From Paenibacillus_E qinlingensis_A (GTDB lineage: Bacteria; Bacillota; Bacilli; Paenibacillales; NBRC-103111): a DNA stretch of 64,000 nucleotides. A model generated the notes under the pieces. The model was given only the letters and a program-made list of their open reading frames with translations. It searched no databases and was not told the DNA's origin. Position numbers and translations under genes: made by a program. Location: the NCBI RefSeq assembly GCF_031455095.1, contig NZ_JAVDSB010000001.1, forward strand, positions 124,001 through 188,000. Direction: 5' to 3'. This document shows positions 53,901 to 62,711 of this stretch, piece after piece (position 1 is the stretch's first letter; each line of letters opens with the position of its first letter).

Positions 53901-54082
53901 CGATCATTTCCAAAGGTTTGGCTGTTGTTGTTATTGGTGGTCTTACGACTTCTACGCTGCTAACGCTGGTAATCGTACCTATTATGTATGAGATTTTATT
54001 TAAAAAAAGAGAAGGCGGCTTCTTCAATAAAAAACGAAAGTTGACTTCCAATCCATCGGAACAAGCAGCATCTGCAACTTAA
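50975..54082 (+). CDS. RND efflux pump subunit (HAE1/SwrC type), copy 2
   Basis: The 1035-residue pump is a full-length paralogue of the protein at 28027-31140, with the same start style (MSKLTEFSMKNVAAIFIVML) and the proton-relay pair Asp397-Asp398 in GRVVDDSIVVIENIY at the same place. ATG 50975 is preferred over a start 51 bases upstream because GGGGAGAA precedes it and copy 1 begins here. The two pumps differ more in the outer loops than in the membrane parts, which suggests different cargo. Neighbours are the paralogous adaptor and unknown secreted protein in the same order as copy 1. Substrate unknown. Confidence 0.92.
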   Translation: MSKLTEFSMKNVAAIFIVMLLLVVGGTYSTTTLKVESMPDITFPVVIISTTYVAPPKDVLDEITKPLEKAVAGLDGLKTLSSGSQDNYSQIILELDQDKKPEDVKKDVESLISNVKLPQGSEKPKVLTAGFASEPVYYLAVYGETGMNQTELDKAYKDTILPGFNGLKGIDHVDSVGNQDAVLTIKLDAPAINNYGLTPSEVSSLIKASLVSSPAGTVDFNGNTQMVRVKGEMDTIYNLDNLKITTKTGDTLLLKQIAKVEAISESKFIARLDDLPAIGVLLYKTKAANAVEFADSADKLMTDWGQTLPGVKFHKIYNSANDIKDSIHGMVQEGGLGAILASLMILLFLRNARMTIIVLVSIPLSILVTLLFMGPLGISLNIMTLGGMAIAVGRVVDDSIVVIENIYSQLQKAQDRNESVIKLATKQVSSAITSSTITTVGVFGPIGFVSGVVGEVFRPFAITLVVALMSSLLVALTVIPMLAKIMVLKSKKLTSHDENHVGPMGVKYKRALIWSLNNRIKTLLLAGVALVISIIITVPNLAVAFMPDSEAVKQGVIEIKMPRETSIEMMNEKSKELEKELKLHRDKAGKPAFKYIESLVGYNQSSDRFAYRAMMFFELTAETDATEGVKTYKEDMLKLMPDGSDVNITLFTGGPPTATGADFSYSLKGDDQLYLKQASQLVKDKMKEFPELNDIKDSLSDSKTEVEIIVNQNKARLYGLSSAQILQAVNAWIAEEKLGDLKFNNITYATKVMLNPMYKNSVDKLGTFLIKTPTGQTIQLNEVARVEQIDAPNSINREDQEQIVSVRAKIDATDKGGVSKKITEELAKLELPSGVTREVKGVSDDIQKSFMQMFMAIIASIFIVYMVMVVAFGNARAPLAILFSLPLAAIGGLLGLLITGESINVTSLIGFLMLIGIVVTNAIVLVDRVQQLREQDYSIRDALIEAGITRLRPIIMTAGATILALMPLGLGLSKGTIISKGLAVVVIGGLTTSTLLTLVIVPIMYEILFKKREGGFFNKKRKLTSNPSEQAASAT

Positions 54083-54114
54083 TCATCTATATCGGGGAAA
54101 AGGGGAATACGACT

Positions 54115-55368
54115 ATGAAACGTCAGTTGTTTATGATTAAACAGAGCACCAAGATATTCGGTGTCCTCGCGCTTAGCGCGGCGATAGCCGTAGGATGTTC
54201 CGCATCACCAGCAGTAAGTCCTGCAGCAACAACAGTTGCCCAAGAAGGGGGTAAAGTTGTGAAAACGGCAAAAATCGCGAAGCAAAAGATTGGAGAACCT
54301 TTAGAACAAGTGGGTGATGTCGTATCGTCCGTTCAATTAGATATTATCGCCAAGACTGGTGGCGAAGTCATTGAAATCCTGAAAAAACGTGGAGATATCG
54401 TTGAGAAAGGCGACGTGCTTTTTCGATTGGATCCAACGGATGTGCTGATACAAAAGGATTTGAATGCCGTAAGTATCAAAGGAGCACAGGCTGGACTTAC
54501 GGAGGCAAAACAGAAGATTTCGAACGGAATTGAAGATGCCAAAGATGGTGTTTCTAAATTGGAAACCGCCGTTAGTGATTTGGAGAAAGCCTACAACACG
54601 GTTCACAATGAATATGATCTAGGAACTGCTACCAAATCTCAACTAGAGAAGGCAGAAACGGCGCTTAGTAATACAAAGAAAGATTTAGCAAGCGCACGTA
54701 GATCTCTGAAGACACTGCAAGAGACGAATTCGTTGGCACAAGTGGAGTCCAGTTTGGAATCGGCGCAAGTAAATGCCAAGAATATCGATAGGTCCCTCAG
54801 TAATCTAGAAGTAAAAGCACCTGCCTCTGGTAGGCTGACGGATCTTAATGTTACGGTTGGTCAAACCCTAGCGCCAGGTGGTCGCGTAGGAGAAGTTCAA
54901 CAGACAAACCCAATTAAAATTAAATCTCAACTTAGCGAAGAATCAGCTAATCTTGTAAGAGGTAAGAGTGAATTGACTTTCTATATACCTGGCGTAACGA
55001 CGAAAGCAGGAGCCAAGGTAACCTATTTGTCGGATGTGATTAATGGACAATCCAAAGCTTATGATCTGGAATTGGAAGTTCCGAATCCCGATGGCAAGCT
55101 GAAACCAGGGTCTAAGGCACAAGTGGAACTAACCAAAGATGATGAACAAAATGTGCCTGTCATTCCAAGCCTTAGCATTGTTCGTGAAGGCGGAAACAAC
55201 TTTGTTTATGTTCTAAATGGCGATAAGGTACAGAAGCGTAAACTTGAACTTGGTCGGTTGAATGAGACGAATCAAGAAGTTATTTCTGGGGTTAAAGAAG
55301 GAGAGATTCTGATTATTTCCGGACAACATCAACTGAAAGATCAAGACACGGTCAAAGTGAGCAACTAA
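54115..55368 (+). CDS. RND membrane fusion protein (lipoprotein), copy 2
   Basis: The 417-residue adaptor has a lipobox with Cys28 (AVGC), followed by the same domain order as the copy 1 adaptor: lipoyl half (about 65-110), coiled-coil hairpin (about 115-215, many Lys/Glu/Ala heptads), second lipoyl half (VKAPASGRLTDLNVTVGQ) and beta-barrel. It lacks the Ala/Pro/Thr tail of copy 1. It lies 32 bases after the pump and 27 bases before the third gene. It should join pump and wall-side partner. Confidence 0.9.
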   Translation: MKRQLFMIKQSTKIFGVLALSAAIAVGCSASPAVSPAATTVAQEGGKVVKTAKIAKQKIGEPLEQVGDVVSSVQLDIIAKTGGEVIEILKKRGDIVEKGDVLFRLDPTDVLIQKDLNAVSIKGAQAGLTEAKQKISNGIEDAKDGVSKLETAVSDLEKAYNTVHNEYDLGTATKSQLEKAETALSNTKKDLASARRSLKTLQETNSLAQVESSLESAQVNAKNIDRSLSNLEVKAPASGRLTDLNVTVGQTLAPGGRVGEVQQTNPIKIKSQLSEESANLVRGKSELTFYIPGVTTKAGAKVTYLSDVINGQSKAYDLELEVPNPDGKLKPGSKAQVELTKDDEQNVPVIPSLSIVREGGNNFVYVLNGDKVQKRKLELGRLNETNQEVISGVKEGEILIISGQHQLKDQDTVKVSN

Positions 55369-55395
55369 CCTAATAGTTTAGAGGAGGACAAATAA

Positions 55396-57147
55396 GTGAA
55401 TAGGAAGATGAAAAGATCTTTAGCTACTCTCGTTCTATCAGTTGTACTTTTATCTGCTGCATCTTTACCTGCATGGGCTGCCGATGGTCAAAACTTGGCA
55501 GCACTAACTGCAGCAAGTACGCATGTTAGCTATGCGCTTTCTAATAAAATTGAGATTGAAATAAAAAGCATACTCAATGAGCACGAATCGGATCGGACGA
55601 AGTTAGGTACCGTCATTCGAATGAGAAATACAAGTGATAAAATCACGCGTATACCTGATTTTGAACTACGGGTACTATTGGCAGACGGCATCGCTTATAC
55701 ACTGCAGCCAAGTGCCAAAAATCCGAAATCTATCCAACCCAAGAGTCAGTTGGAGCTCAGCTACTTGTCGATCGTTGATCGCAGTGACGATGTTGATGTA
55801 ACGAGCCTTAATTTTATAGATGTGAATATGGACGTATATCCGAAGGAAGAAACAGCACTGCTTACGGTCCCTGTTGAGGCAGGTATGGTCTGGAATGGAA
55901 GTGACAGTACAATAACGAATTCTTCCGCGATACTGAAATGGGGAGAAGCATTTACTTTACCTTCATTGCGCTCGCCGCTTAACTTCCTTCCTGTCGACAT
56001 TCATAAAGAAGTTACAGCCAAAGGAGTTTCCACAGTTGTTCAAATTGCAGTCGTAAATCCAACGAAAGAGCGTCAAACTGTGCCAAACTTTGGAATCGAT
56101 GGGAAGACAGAGCGTAACGTTTATTCCGGTAGTCGTGCGGAAACTTCGGTCGTTCTTGATCCGGGTGAGAAGAAATATATCCATATCGTCATTCCAACAG
56201 ATCTGGATACGGCATTCACCAGCTTGAATGTAGTGACACCGGAGAGTTTCAGCGTTGTGACGGGGGATGGTAAGTTCCAAGAAGACACGTATCGGGTTGG
56301 ACGTGTTAATATACTTCTCCCTACAGGAGCTGCGACGCAGGGCGTCATCCCTTCTCCGGAATATACGTTAGGTACGCCAGTTAGATTAGATTCAACGAAT
56401 AAATTCGTTCCGTCTAATGTCGATGTGTCTTTGGTTGAATTACACGTAACAAGTAACGAAGACGATGGATTTAACACCGCAGTAGCCAAGTTTAAATTGA
56501 CGAACAACAGCGATCGTCCAATCCCAATTCCGGCGATCCAAACGGAACTTGTGAGTATTGACGGTTATGCTTATGGGGGAAGAAGACAAGAAGCTACCGC
56601 ACTAAGTGTTGTCCCTAATGCCTCGTATGTGGTTAGCTATTCTTATGCACTACCTGCCTCAGAGACGGGGGAAGGTTTGAAAATGAACCTCTACAGCCAA
56701 CAATCGAATGGAGAAGTATCGTTCAAATCGCTTCTTGCCACAGCAAAGGTACCTGTACAGGAGAATGATGAGACAAGTAAAATAATGAACGTGTATCCCT
56801 ATGAAATTACGATCAAAGATTGGACGATTTCAGCTATGTATCAAGCCAATATGAGTTATGATTATAAGCTGAAGCTTGATTTGAGCATCAAGCCAGATAA
56901 AATGGTCACGGTGGATAAGTTTAATAGTAAGCTCTCATTCGAATTATTTGATAATGTTGGAAATCCAGTTGGGAAAGCCGTTGAATCCTTATCAGGAGAA
57001 GGCCGTTTGTACAATGGTAGCAACACAATAGATTTAAATGCGAGATCCAATCAACTTGATTTCCCGATTCAGGTCAAAGTTTTTGAGGTTTTCGCGAACG
57101 AATATGGTGAATCCGTTAAGCGGTTGTTGACTACTTTTAAACAATAG
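55396..57147 (+). CDS. Secreted beta-repeat protein of RND module, copy 2
   Basis: The 583-residue protein has a signal peptide (cleavage near AWAA) and is a paralogue of the protein at 32487-34196 in the same operon position. Shared patterns include a VSYALSN start after the signal (copy 1 VNYGLTN), TLQPSAKNPKSIQPKSQLELSYL, VELHVTSNEDDGFNTAVAKFKLTN, PNASYVVSYSY and the C-terminal RLLTTFK. It has no enzyme motif or anchor. GTG 55396 has GAGGAGG upstream. It probably acts outside the membrane with pump and adaptor; its function is unknown to me. Confidence 0.82.
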   Translation: MNRKMKRSLATLVLSVVLLSAASLPAWAADGQNLAALTAASTHVSYALSNKIEIEIKSILNEHESDRTKLGTVIRMRNTSDKITRIPDFELRVLLADGIAYTLQPSAKNPKSIQPKSQLELSYLSIVDRSDDVDVTSLNFIDVNMDVYPKEETALLTVPVEAGMVWNGSDSTITNSSAILKWGEAFTLPSLRSPLNFLPVDIHKEVTAKGVSTVVQIAVVNPTKERQTVPNFGIDGKTERNVYSGSRAETSVVLDPGEKKYIHIVIPTDLDTAFTSLNVVTPESFSVVTGDGKFQEDTYRVGRVNILLPTGAATQGVIPSPEYTLGTPVRLDSTNKFVPSNVDVSLVELHVTSNEDDGFNTAVAKFKLTNNSDRPIPIPAIQTELVSIDGYAYGGRRQEATALSVVPNASYVVSYSYALPASETGEGLKMNLYSQQSNGEVSFKSLLATAKVPVQENDETSKIMNVYPYEITIKDWTISAMYQANMSYDYKLKLDLSIKPDKMVTVDKFNSKLSFELFDNVGNPVGKAVESLSGEGRLYNGSNTIDLNARSNQLDFPIQVKVFEVFANEYGESVKRLLTTFKQ

Positions 57148-57161
57148 ATGAGATGAAAAGG

Positions 57162-57200
57162 ACCGATGCTCCCTTAATTTAGGGACATCGGTTTTGCTTT
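57162..57200 (+). terminator. Terminator after RND module copy 2
   Basis: CCGATGCTCCC pairs with GGGACATCGG (one mismatch) around TTAATTTA, followed by TTTTGCTTT. Confidence 0.8.
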
Positions 57201-57295
57201 GTTTAAGTTCTGAAACTAAAAAGTTAGCGAGAAAACAATAAATGTTGTTATAATATCGTCAAAGGTTAGGTCACTTATAACAAAGGGGTCATGAG

Positions 57296-59083
57296 ATGTT
57301 ATCCTGGATTCGAAATGTAATCATGATTAATCGCAGCTTCAGGGTGAAACTAATTCTCAGTTTATCGATCATTATTTTATTAGCTTTTTGCTTAACCGGT
57401 TATTTGACTTATCGTTATAACTTGAACCTGTTTGAAGAAGAAATCAGCAAGCAGTTTTCCAGCACGAACGAAGAAGCGTTGGCGAAGTTGGATCTTAAGG
57501 TGCAAGAGGTAGTTCGAATTTCACAAACCGTGGTATTTAATCCATCCATTGAGAAGCTGATTTCACGCATTAATTTGAATGAAAGCTCTGATGCCTTTGA
57601 TCGGTATTATGATAAAAAGCAAATTGAAGATCAAGTCTACCAGCTCAAATCGGATGCGCCTTATATCACCGGAATGTACCTGTATGATTTGAACGGGAAT
57701 CCATCGTATTTCAGCTATACGACTTCTACGATTAATGCGCCAAATGAAAACGTTTTCAAAGAAATCCGTTCCAAAATTAGCGATACTTCTGGTGATCTGG
57801 TATGGATGAGCATGCCACTCGCCTCCTCGATAGAGCCGAGCGGTTATCGAAACACGATTATTGTCGCTAGGTTTATGAAAAATAGTTTTTTGACAACGTA
57901 TGGTGTACTTGTTATGGCTTTTGATGAATCCTTTTTCTCAGGCTCGCTCAAGGAGCTGACGAAGGCAGGCCAAGGCCAGGTCTACTTGTTTAATAAGAAT
58001 AGTGAGCTTTTATTTACGAATTCACCAGTCCCTCATGATCAACTAGAGCAGCTTCAAACGATGAATCGAACGCAATTAATGGAGCATCATTTGTATGTAC
58101 AAGGACAATCCGAGGTGACGAATTTTAAACTCGTCAGTGGAACATCGTTAACGGAGATACAATCCCGAAGCCGTGATTTATTTAAGATGATTGTGTACTC
58201 GGGTTTGGTGAGTATTCTACTTGCTAGTGTGCTAATTATTCTGTCCACGGGGAATTTGCTCCGTCCTCTTAAGGAGCTGTTGCTGGGCCTGCGGAAGGTA
58301 AGATCCGGTGATTTTGAAACGCGAATTGACATACGAACTCACGATGAATTAGCGTATATCGGCGAAAGCTTTAATGCCATGGCTGAGCAAGTTGGAAGAC
58401 TCATTAAGGAAGTGTACATGACGCAACTAAGTGAAAAAGAGGCTGAGCTTAAGGCGCTGCAAGCGCAGTTAAATCCTCATTTTCTGCATAATATGTTCAA
58501 TGAAATTTACTGGAAACTCTATTTACAAGATGAAACGGAGACCGCTGCCTTGATCGCTGCCATCTCGGAAATGCTCAAATATTCGTTGATGCCTGTGCGA
58601 ACGCTGACCACGGTTAAGGAAGAGTTTCAGCAGATCCGTAACTATTTGAAGATACAGAAGGAACTGTTTGAAACTGATTTGGAGGCTATTATTCAAGTGG
58701 ATGAGGACGTCATGGACGTTCAGGTGATGCGCTCACTCCTGCAACCTTTGGTAGAAAATGTGTTCATGCATGCGTTCCGCAATATGGTATCCCATAAAGT
58801 TCTGATTATTAGAGCAAGCGGCCGAGATGGATTTCTAGAAATAGATGTGACGGATAATGGGTGTGGCATGGACGAGAAAGCGATCTTACAAATCTTAGGG
58901 GTACAGGGTACATCACTGCCTCAACGCACAGATGGACGAGAAAGTCTTGGTGTGCGAAGTGTTGTGCGAAGAATTGAGCTGGTGCATGGCGCCCCGTATC
59001 GCATGGAGATCTCAAGTGTAGTAGGTAGTGGAACGAACATGCGTCTTATTCTGCCTCATCTAACAAATACCGAAATAACGTGA
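57296..59083 (+). CDS. YesM-type sensor histidine kinase
   Basis: The 595-residue kinase has TM1 near 17-40, an extracellular sensor of about 260 residues, TM2 near 300-325, HAMP, and a YesM-type kinase core with phospho-accepting His395 in LNPHFLHNMFNEIYW. The ATPase part has DNGCGMDEKAI near the C-terminus. YesM/YesN pairs in Paenibacillus usually control sugar or peptide uptake genes. It overlaps the response regulator frame but the regulator's true start lies 15 bases after this stop. The iol operon follows the pair; regulation of it is only inference. Confidence 0.9.
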   Translation: MLSWIRNVIMINRSFRVKLILSLSIIILLAFCLTGYLTYRYNLNLFEEEISKQFSSTNEEALAKLDLKVQEVVRISQTVVFNPSIEKLISRINLNESSDAFDRYYDKKQIEDQVYQLKSDAPYITGMYLYDLNGNPSYFSYTTSTINAPNENVFKEIRSKISDTSGDLVWMSMPLASSIEPSGYRNTIIVARFMKNSFLTTYGVLVMAFDESFFSGSLKELTKAGQGQVYLFNKNSELLFTNSPVPHDQLEQLQTMNRTQLMEHHLYVQGQSEVTNFKLVSGTSLTEIQSRSRDLFKMIVYSGLVSILLASVLIILSTGNLLRPLKELLLGLRKVRSGDFETRIDIRTHDELAYIGESFNAMAEQVGRLIKEVYMTQLSEKEAELKALQAQLNPHFLHNMFNEIYWKLYLQDETETAALIAAISEMLKYSLMPVRTLTTVKEEFQQIRNYLKIQKELFETDLEAIIQVDEDVMDVQVMRSLLQPLVENVFMHAFRNMVSHKVLIIRASGRDGFLEIDVTDNGCGMDEKAILQILGVQGTSLPQRTDGRESLGVRSVVRRIELVHGAPYRMEISSVVGSGTNMRLILPHLTNTEIT

Positions 59084-59097
59084 AAGGAGATGATGAG

Positions 59098-60657
59098 ATG
59101 CGAAACGGAAGAGTGTTGATTGTCGAAGATCAGATGAATTTCAGAAGGGGACTCGTTAAAATGATGCAAAGTGGAGATCTGGGCTGGCAAGTGGTCGGTG
59201 AGGCTGGCAATGGGCAGGATGCCTTGACAATGCTAGAAGAGCATGAACCAGATCTTGTTCTCACAGATATTCGCATGCCCATCATGGATGGGATTGAATT
59301 CGTGGGTCATCTACGAAAGAATTATCCGGATATGATCGTCATCATCCTAACAGGATACAAGAACTTTGAGTATGCCCAGGCCGCTGTGCGGTTAGGTGCT
59401 TTGGATATTCTGATTAAGCCATGTACGGAACAAGATGTTCGCCAAATCATGAACAAAGCTTCTGAGCGGTTTTATGAGAAATACGCGCTTCAGCAGAAAC
59501 AACGCATGCAAATGCAAGTGCAGCAAGATCAAGAATTTCGTGCGGTATTGCTTGACCTCCCTTATGAAATGAGTACGTTAGCAAGCGTGGATTGTGTTCT
59601 AGCGGGCAAAGAATTGTGGTTGTTGCATCTGAATAATGACGATTTGACGAATAAGGCAGCCAATGGTAAACGGGATATGAGCTTATTACAATTTGCCTTT
59701 TCAAATATCGTTGAAGAGTTAATGAAGGAAGCAGGGCTGGAAACGCGGCTCCTATTAGTGGAACAGGATACTTTCTTGTTAGTGACAGAATATCAGCAAC
59801 TAGAAGAAAGTCTGCAAAGCAGCATTTCTAAGGCATCTTTTGAATATTTAATCATTCATACAAGTCTAATTTCTATGGGAATTGCACCAGCAGCAAGTGA
59901 ACTGGCAGAGCGATATCTATTGACGAAAGAGGCCGTTTCGGATCCCATTCAAGTACCTGCCCTAACCACGAGTGAAGTGGGAACCGGTATTCTTCTTTCA
60001 CAGCATCAAGCAAGGGTTAGAGAGATGGAAGTCCAACTGATGTCGGCCATTCTAGTGGGTCAAGAGGATAGTCTGCATGTATTATTAAATCGGGTTCTAG
60101 CAGAGTTGGGACACACATCGCCAGAGGAGATGAGAATTGGCGCATTATCGCTTTCTATAGCCATGCATGGAACGATCCAAAAGCAATTTGATCCTGCTGC
60201 TAGGCAGGCATTAGCAAGGATGCCAAGCGAGATGCCGCAGAATCATTGGACCTCGAAAGAGGTGCTGGATTGGGCAGCCGAGCAAGTGAAGTACTTCCTA
60301 CTCCAATTCAACCATTGGCAAGTATCCAAAAGTGATAATGTGGTCGAGCGAGCCATAAAATATATTGAAGAGCACTACAATGAGGAGTGCCGATTGACAG
60401 ATGTTGCGACGCATATCCATTTGAATCCAAGCTATTTTAGTGTCGTTTTTAAAAAGGCGACGGGGGAAAGCTTTACGCGCTTTGTTACCCGTGTGCGTAT
60501 GGATAAAGCAGCTTTACTCCTCCGGAATACGGATATGAAAATATTCGAAATCGCTTGTGCCATCGGCTTTGATGAACCGAATTATTTCACGAATGTATTC
60601 AAACAGCAGTTTCATATGTCACCAAAGGAATACAGGAGTGGGAAGTTAACGACATAA
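59098..60657 (+). CDS. YesN-type response regulator with AraC output
   Basis: The 519-residue regulator has a receiver domain with phospho-acceptor Asp57 (VLTDIRMPIMDG), a long middle region of about 280 residues, and an AraC DNA-binding domain (about 415-515, HLNPSYFSVVFKKATGESFTRFVTRVRMDKAALLL). ATG 59098 is chosen because AAAGGAGATGATG precedes it. It forms a two-gene operon with the kinase. The middle region has no identified fold by eye and may dimerise. Confidence 0.9.
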   Translation: MRNGRVLIVEDQMNFRRGLVKMMQSGDLGWQVVGEAGNGQDALTMLEEHEPDLVLTDIRMPIMDGIEFVGHLRKNYPDMIVIILTGYKNFEYAQAAVRLGALDILIKPCTEQDVRQIMNKASERFYEKYALQQKQRMQMQVQQDQEFRAVLLDLPYEMSTLASVDCVLAGKELWLLHLNNDDLTNKAANGKRDMSLLQFAFSNIVEELMKEAGLETRLLLVEQDTFLLVTEYQQLEESLQSSISKASFEYLIIHTSLISMGIAPAASELAERYLLTKEAVSDPIQVPALTTSEVGTGILLSQHQARVREMEVQLMSAILVGQEDSLHVLLNRVLAELGHTSPEEMRIGALSLSIAMHGTIQKQFDPAARQALARMPSEMPQNHWTSKEVLDWAAEQVKYFLLQFNHWQVSKSDNVVERAIKYIEEHYNEECRLTDVATHIHLNPSYFSVVFKKATGESFTRFVTRVRMDKAALLLRNTDMKIFEIACAIGFDEPNYFTNVFKQQFHMSPKEYRSGKLTT

Positions 60658-60708
60658 AGCTCGTGATGCTGGGGATGTAAGGGAGCGACTAAAGAGTAGA
60701 AAAAAGTA

Positions 60709-60737
60709 TTGCGAGTAAAATGAAAATACAGTATGAT
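60709..60737 (+). promoter_or_regulatory. iol operon promoter
   Basis: TTGCGA (60709-60714) and TATGAT (60732-60737) are 17 bases apart. The first TTAAGCGCTTAA operator begins 4 bases after the -10, where a repressor would block initiation. Confidence 0.65.
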
Positions 60738-60741
60738 CGGA

Positions 60742-60753
60742 TTAAGCGCTTAA
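60742..60753. promoter_or_regulatory. iol operator 1, TTAAGCGCTTAA
   Basis: A perfect 12-bp palindrome right after the -10. Its flank extends the match to operator 2: GATTAAGCGCTTAACC and CT-ATGTG are shared, with two mismatches over 25 bases. Confidence 0.7.
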
Positions 60754-60788
60754 CCCCTGATGTGGGATGAGCGTTTTAGATTAAAAGA

Positions 60789-60800
60789 TTAAGCGCTTAA
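60789..60800. promoter_or_regulatory. iol operator 2, TTAAGCGCTTAA
   Basis: Second perfect copy of the palindrome, 47 bases after the first and just before the iolD ribosome binding site. AAGCGCTT cores are typical of LacI-family and CcpA-type sites. Confidence 0.7.
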
Positions 60801-60824
60801 CCTCTAATGTGAAGGGAGATTAAC

Positions 60825-62690
60825 ATGCGTACAATTCGACTTACGATGGCACAGGCACTTCTTCGCTTTCTAGACCAACAATACGTTTCCATCGATGGAC
60901 ATGAGACTAAATTTGTTCGAGGCGTCATGGGAATATTCGGACATGGCAATGTAACGGGGATCGGAGAAGCATTGGAGTACAGCGCAGGCGACCTAACTTA
61001 CATACAAGGCAAGAATGAGCAAGGGATGGTCCACACTGCAACCGCTTACGCGAAGCAGAAGAATCGGCAGCAGATCTATGCCTGCACAACTTCCATAGGA
61101 CCAGGTGCACTGAATATGGTTACCGCTGCGGCAACTGCCACCGTCAATCGGATTCCGGTTCTGCTGCTGCCGGGCGATAATTTTGCTTCGAGACAGCCGG
61201 ATCCCGTCTTGCAGCAGCTTGAAATGACTAGCGATTACACGGTATCCGCAACAGATGCTTTCAAATCCGTGAGCAAGTACTGGGATCGGATCGTTCGTCC
61301 TGAGCAGTTGATGAGTGCGGCCACTCAAGCGATGCGTGTATTAACGGATCCTGCGGAAACAGGAGCAGTGACTTTAGCACTTCCCCAAGATGTACAGGCG
61401 GAGGCCTATGATTATCCAGAAACTTTTTTCGAAAAGAAAATTCATTATATCGATCGACGACCTGCGTCGCAGGAAGCTGTCCAACGAGCGGCAGCCGTGA
61501 TGGTAGGTAAGAAGCGTCCGTTAATCATTGCTGGCGGCGGCGTGCTCTATGCAGAAGCGACGAAAGAGCTAGCGGCATTTGCCGAAGCGTTCGGCATTCC
61601 AGTTGCGGAAACGCAAGCGGGGAAAAGCGCGATGCCATGGAACCATGCGCTGCATGTCGGAGCCATTGGTGTTACTGGCGCACTTGCTGCGAATAAGCTA
61701 GCGAAGCAGGCGGATCTAATTATCGGCGTAGGAACGCGATATTCGGATTTTACCACCGCTTCCAAATCAGCTTTTGCGAATGACGATGTGCAATTTATCA
61801 ATATCAACATTAGCGGCTTCGATTCATCGAAGTTAGGCGGTATTTCAATTACGGCTGATGCAAAGGAAGCCCTAAACGTGCTGCGTGAAGTGCTGGTATC
61901 CCGTGAATATACGAGCAGCTACGAAACAGGTTACTTATCCGCTTTGAAAGATGAGTGGGATCGTGAAGTGGACCGTTTATATCAAGCAGCGTGTGCAGAA
62001 GGCTTTGCTCAGACGCAAGCACTGGGTGTTATCAATGCTACGATTGATCCTTCCTCTGTTGTTGTTTGTGCGGCGGGAAGTCTTCCTGGTGATATGCACC
62101 GTCTATGGCGATCAACCGAGCCCAAAACGTACCACATGGAGTACGGCTTCTCCTGTATGGGATATGAAGTGAGCGGTGCCTTCGGAGCCGCATTAGCGGA
62201 ACCAGGGCGTGAGGTTTATGCGATTGTCGGGGACGGCAGCTACTTAATGCTTCACTCCGAATTAGTGACAAGCTTGCAAGAAGGTCAGAAGTTCACCATC
62301 CTGCTATTTGATAATCATGGCTTCCAATGCATTCATAATCTGCAACGCAGTCAAGGCAGCGAAGGCTTCGGGAATGAATTCCGTTATCGGGAAGCAGGCA
62401 CGCGTAAGCTGACAGGAGGCTATATGCCGATTGATTTCGCGGCACATGCGCGAAGCTTAGGAGCGGTTTCGTACAAAGCGACCAATTCCGAAGAGCTTAA
62501 GGCAGCTTTACTTCAAGCGCAAAAGGAAACCATCACAACCTTAATCGAAATTCCAGTTGTACCTGGAACGAACACAGGCAGCTATGAGTCTTGGTGGCAA
62601 GTCGGTGTGCCCGAAGTTTCCGAGAGCTCGAAAGTCGTCGCAGCACATGAAGAGATGAAGAAAAACATACAAGCGGCGAAACCCATTTAA
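60825..62690 (+). CDS. iolD: Trihydroxycyclohexane-1,2-dione hydrolase
   Basis: IolD opens the ring of the diketone intermediate of myo-inositol breakdown. The 621-residue protein is a thiamine-diphosphate enzyme: N-terminal part (MGIFGHGNVTGIGEAL and the catalytic Glu region), a central Rossmann-like domain, and the C-terminal ThDP motif from GDGSYLML to LLFDNHGFQ. GGGAGA precedes ATG 60825. It leads the iol operon with iolE and iolC following, each after a short gap. In B. subtilis the operon is repressed by IolR; the operators here suggest a LacI-type repressor instead. Confidence 0.95.
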   Translation: MRTIRLTMAQALLRFLDQQYVSIDGHETKFVRGVMGIFGHGNVTGIGEALEYSAGDLTYIQGKNEQGMVHTATAYAKQKNRQQIYACTTSIGPGALNMVTAAATATVNRIPVLLLPGDNFASRQPDPVLQQLEMTSDYTVSATDAFKSVSKYWDRIVRPEQLMSAATQAMRVLTDPAETGAVTLALPQDVQAEAYDYPETFFEKKIHYIDRRPASQEAVQRAAAVMVGKKRPLIIAGGGVLYAEATKELAAFAEAFGIPVAETQAGKSAMPWNHALHVGAIGVTGALAANKLAKQADLIIGVGTRYSDFTTASKSAFANDDVQFININISGFDSSKLGGISITADAKEALNVLREVLVSREYTSSYETGYLSALKDEWDREVDRLYQAACAEGFAQTQALGVINATIDPSSVVVCAAGSLPGDMHRLWRSTEPKTYHMEYGFSCMGYEVSGAFGAALAEPGREVYAIVGDGSYLMLHSELVTSLQEGQKFTILLFDNHGFQCIHNLQRSQGSEGFGNEFRYREAGTRKLTGGYMPIDFAAHARSLGAVSYKATNSEELKAALLQAQKETITTLIEIPVVPGTNTGSYESWWQVGVPEVSESSKVVAAHEEMKKNIQAAKPI

Positions 62691-62711
62691 CGAAGAAGAG
62701 GTGACCTAACG

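Noticed and set aside
60742..60800. Twin palindromes as catabolite-response (cre) sites only
   Set aside because: The core resembles cre, but the duplicated spacing and position suit a dedicated repressor better; left open as an alternative.
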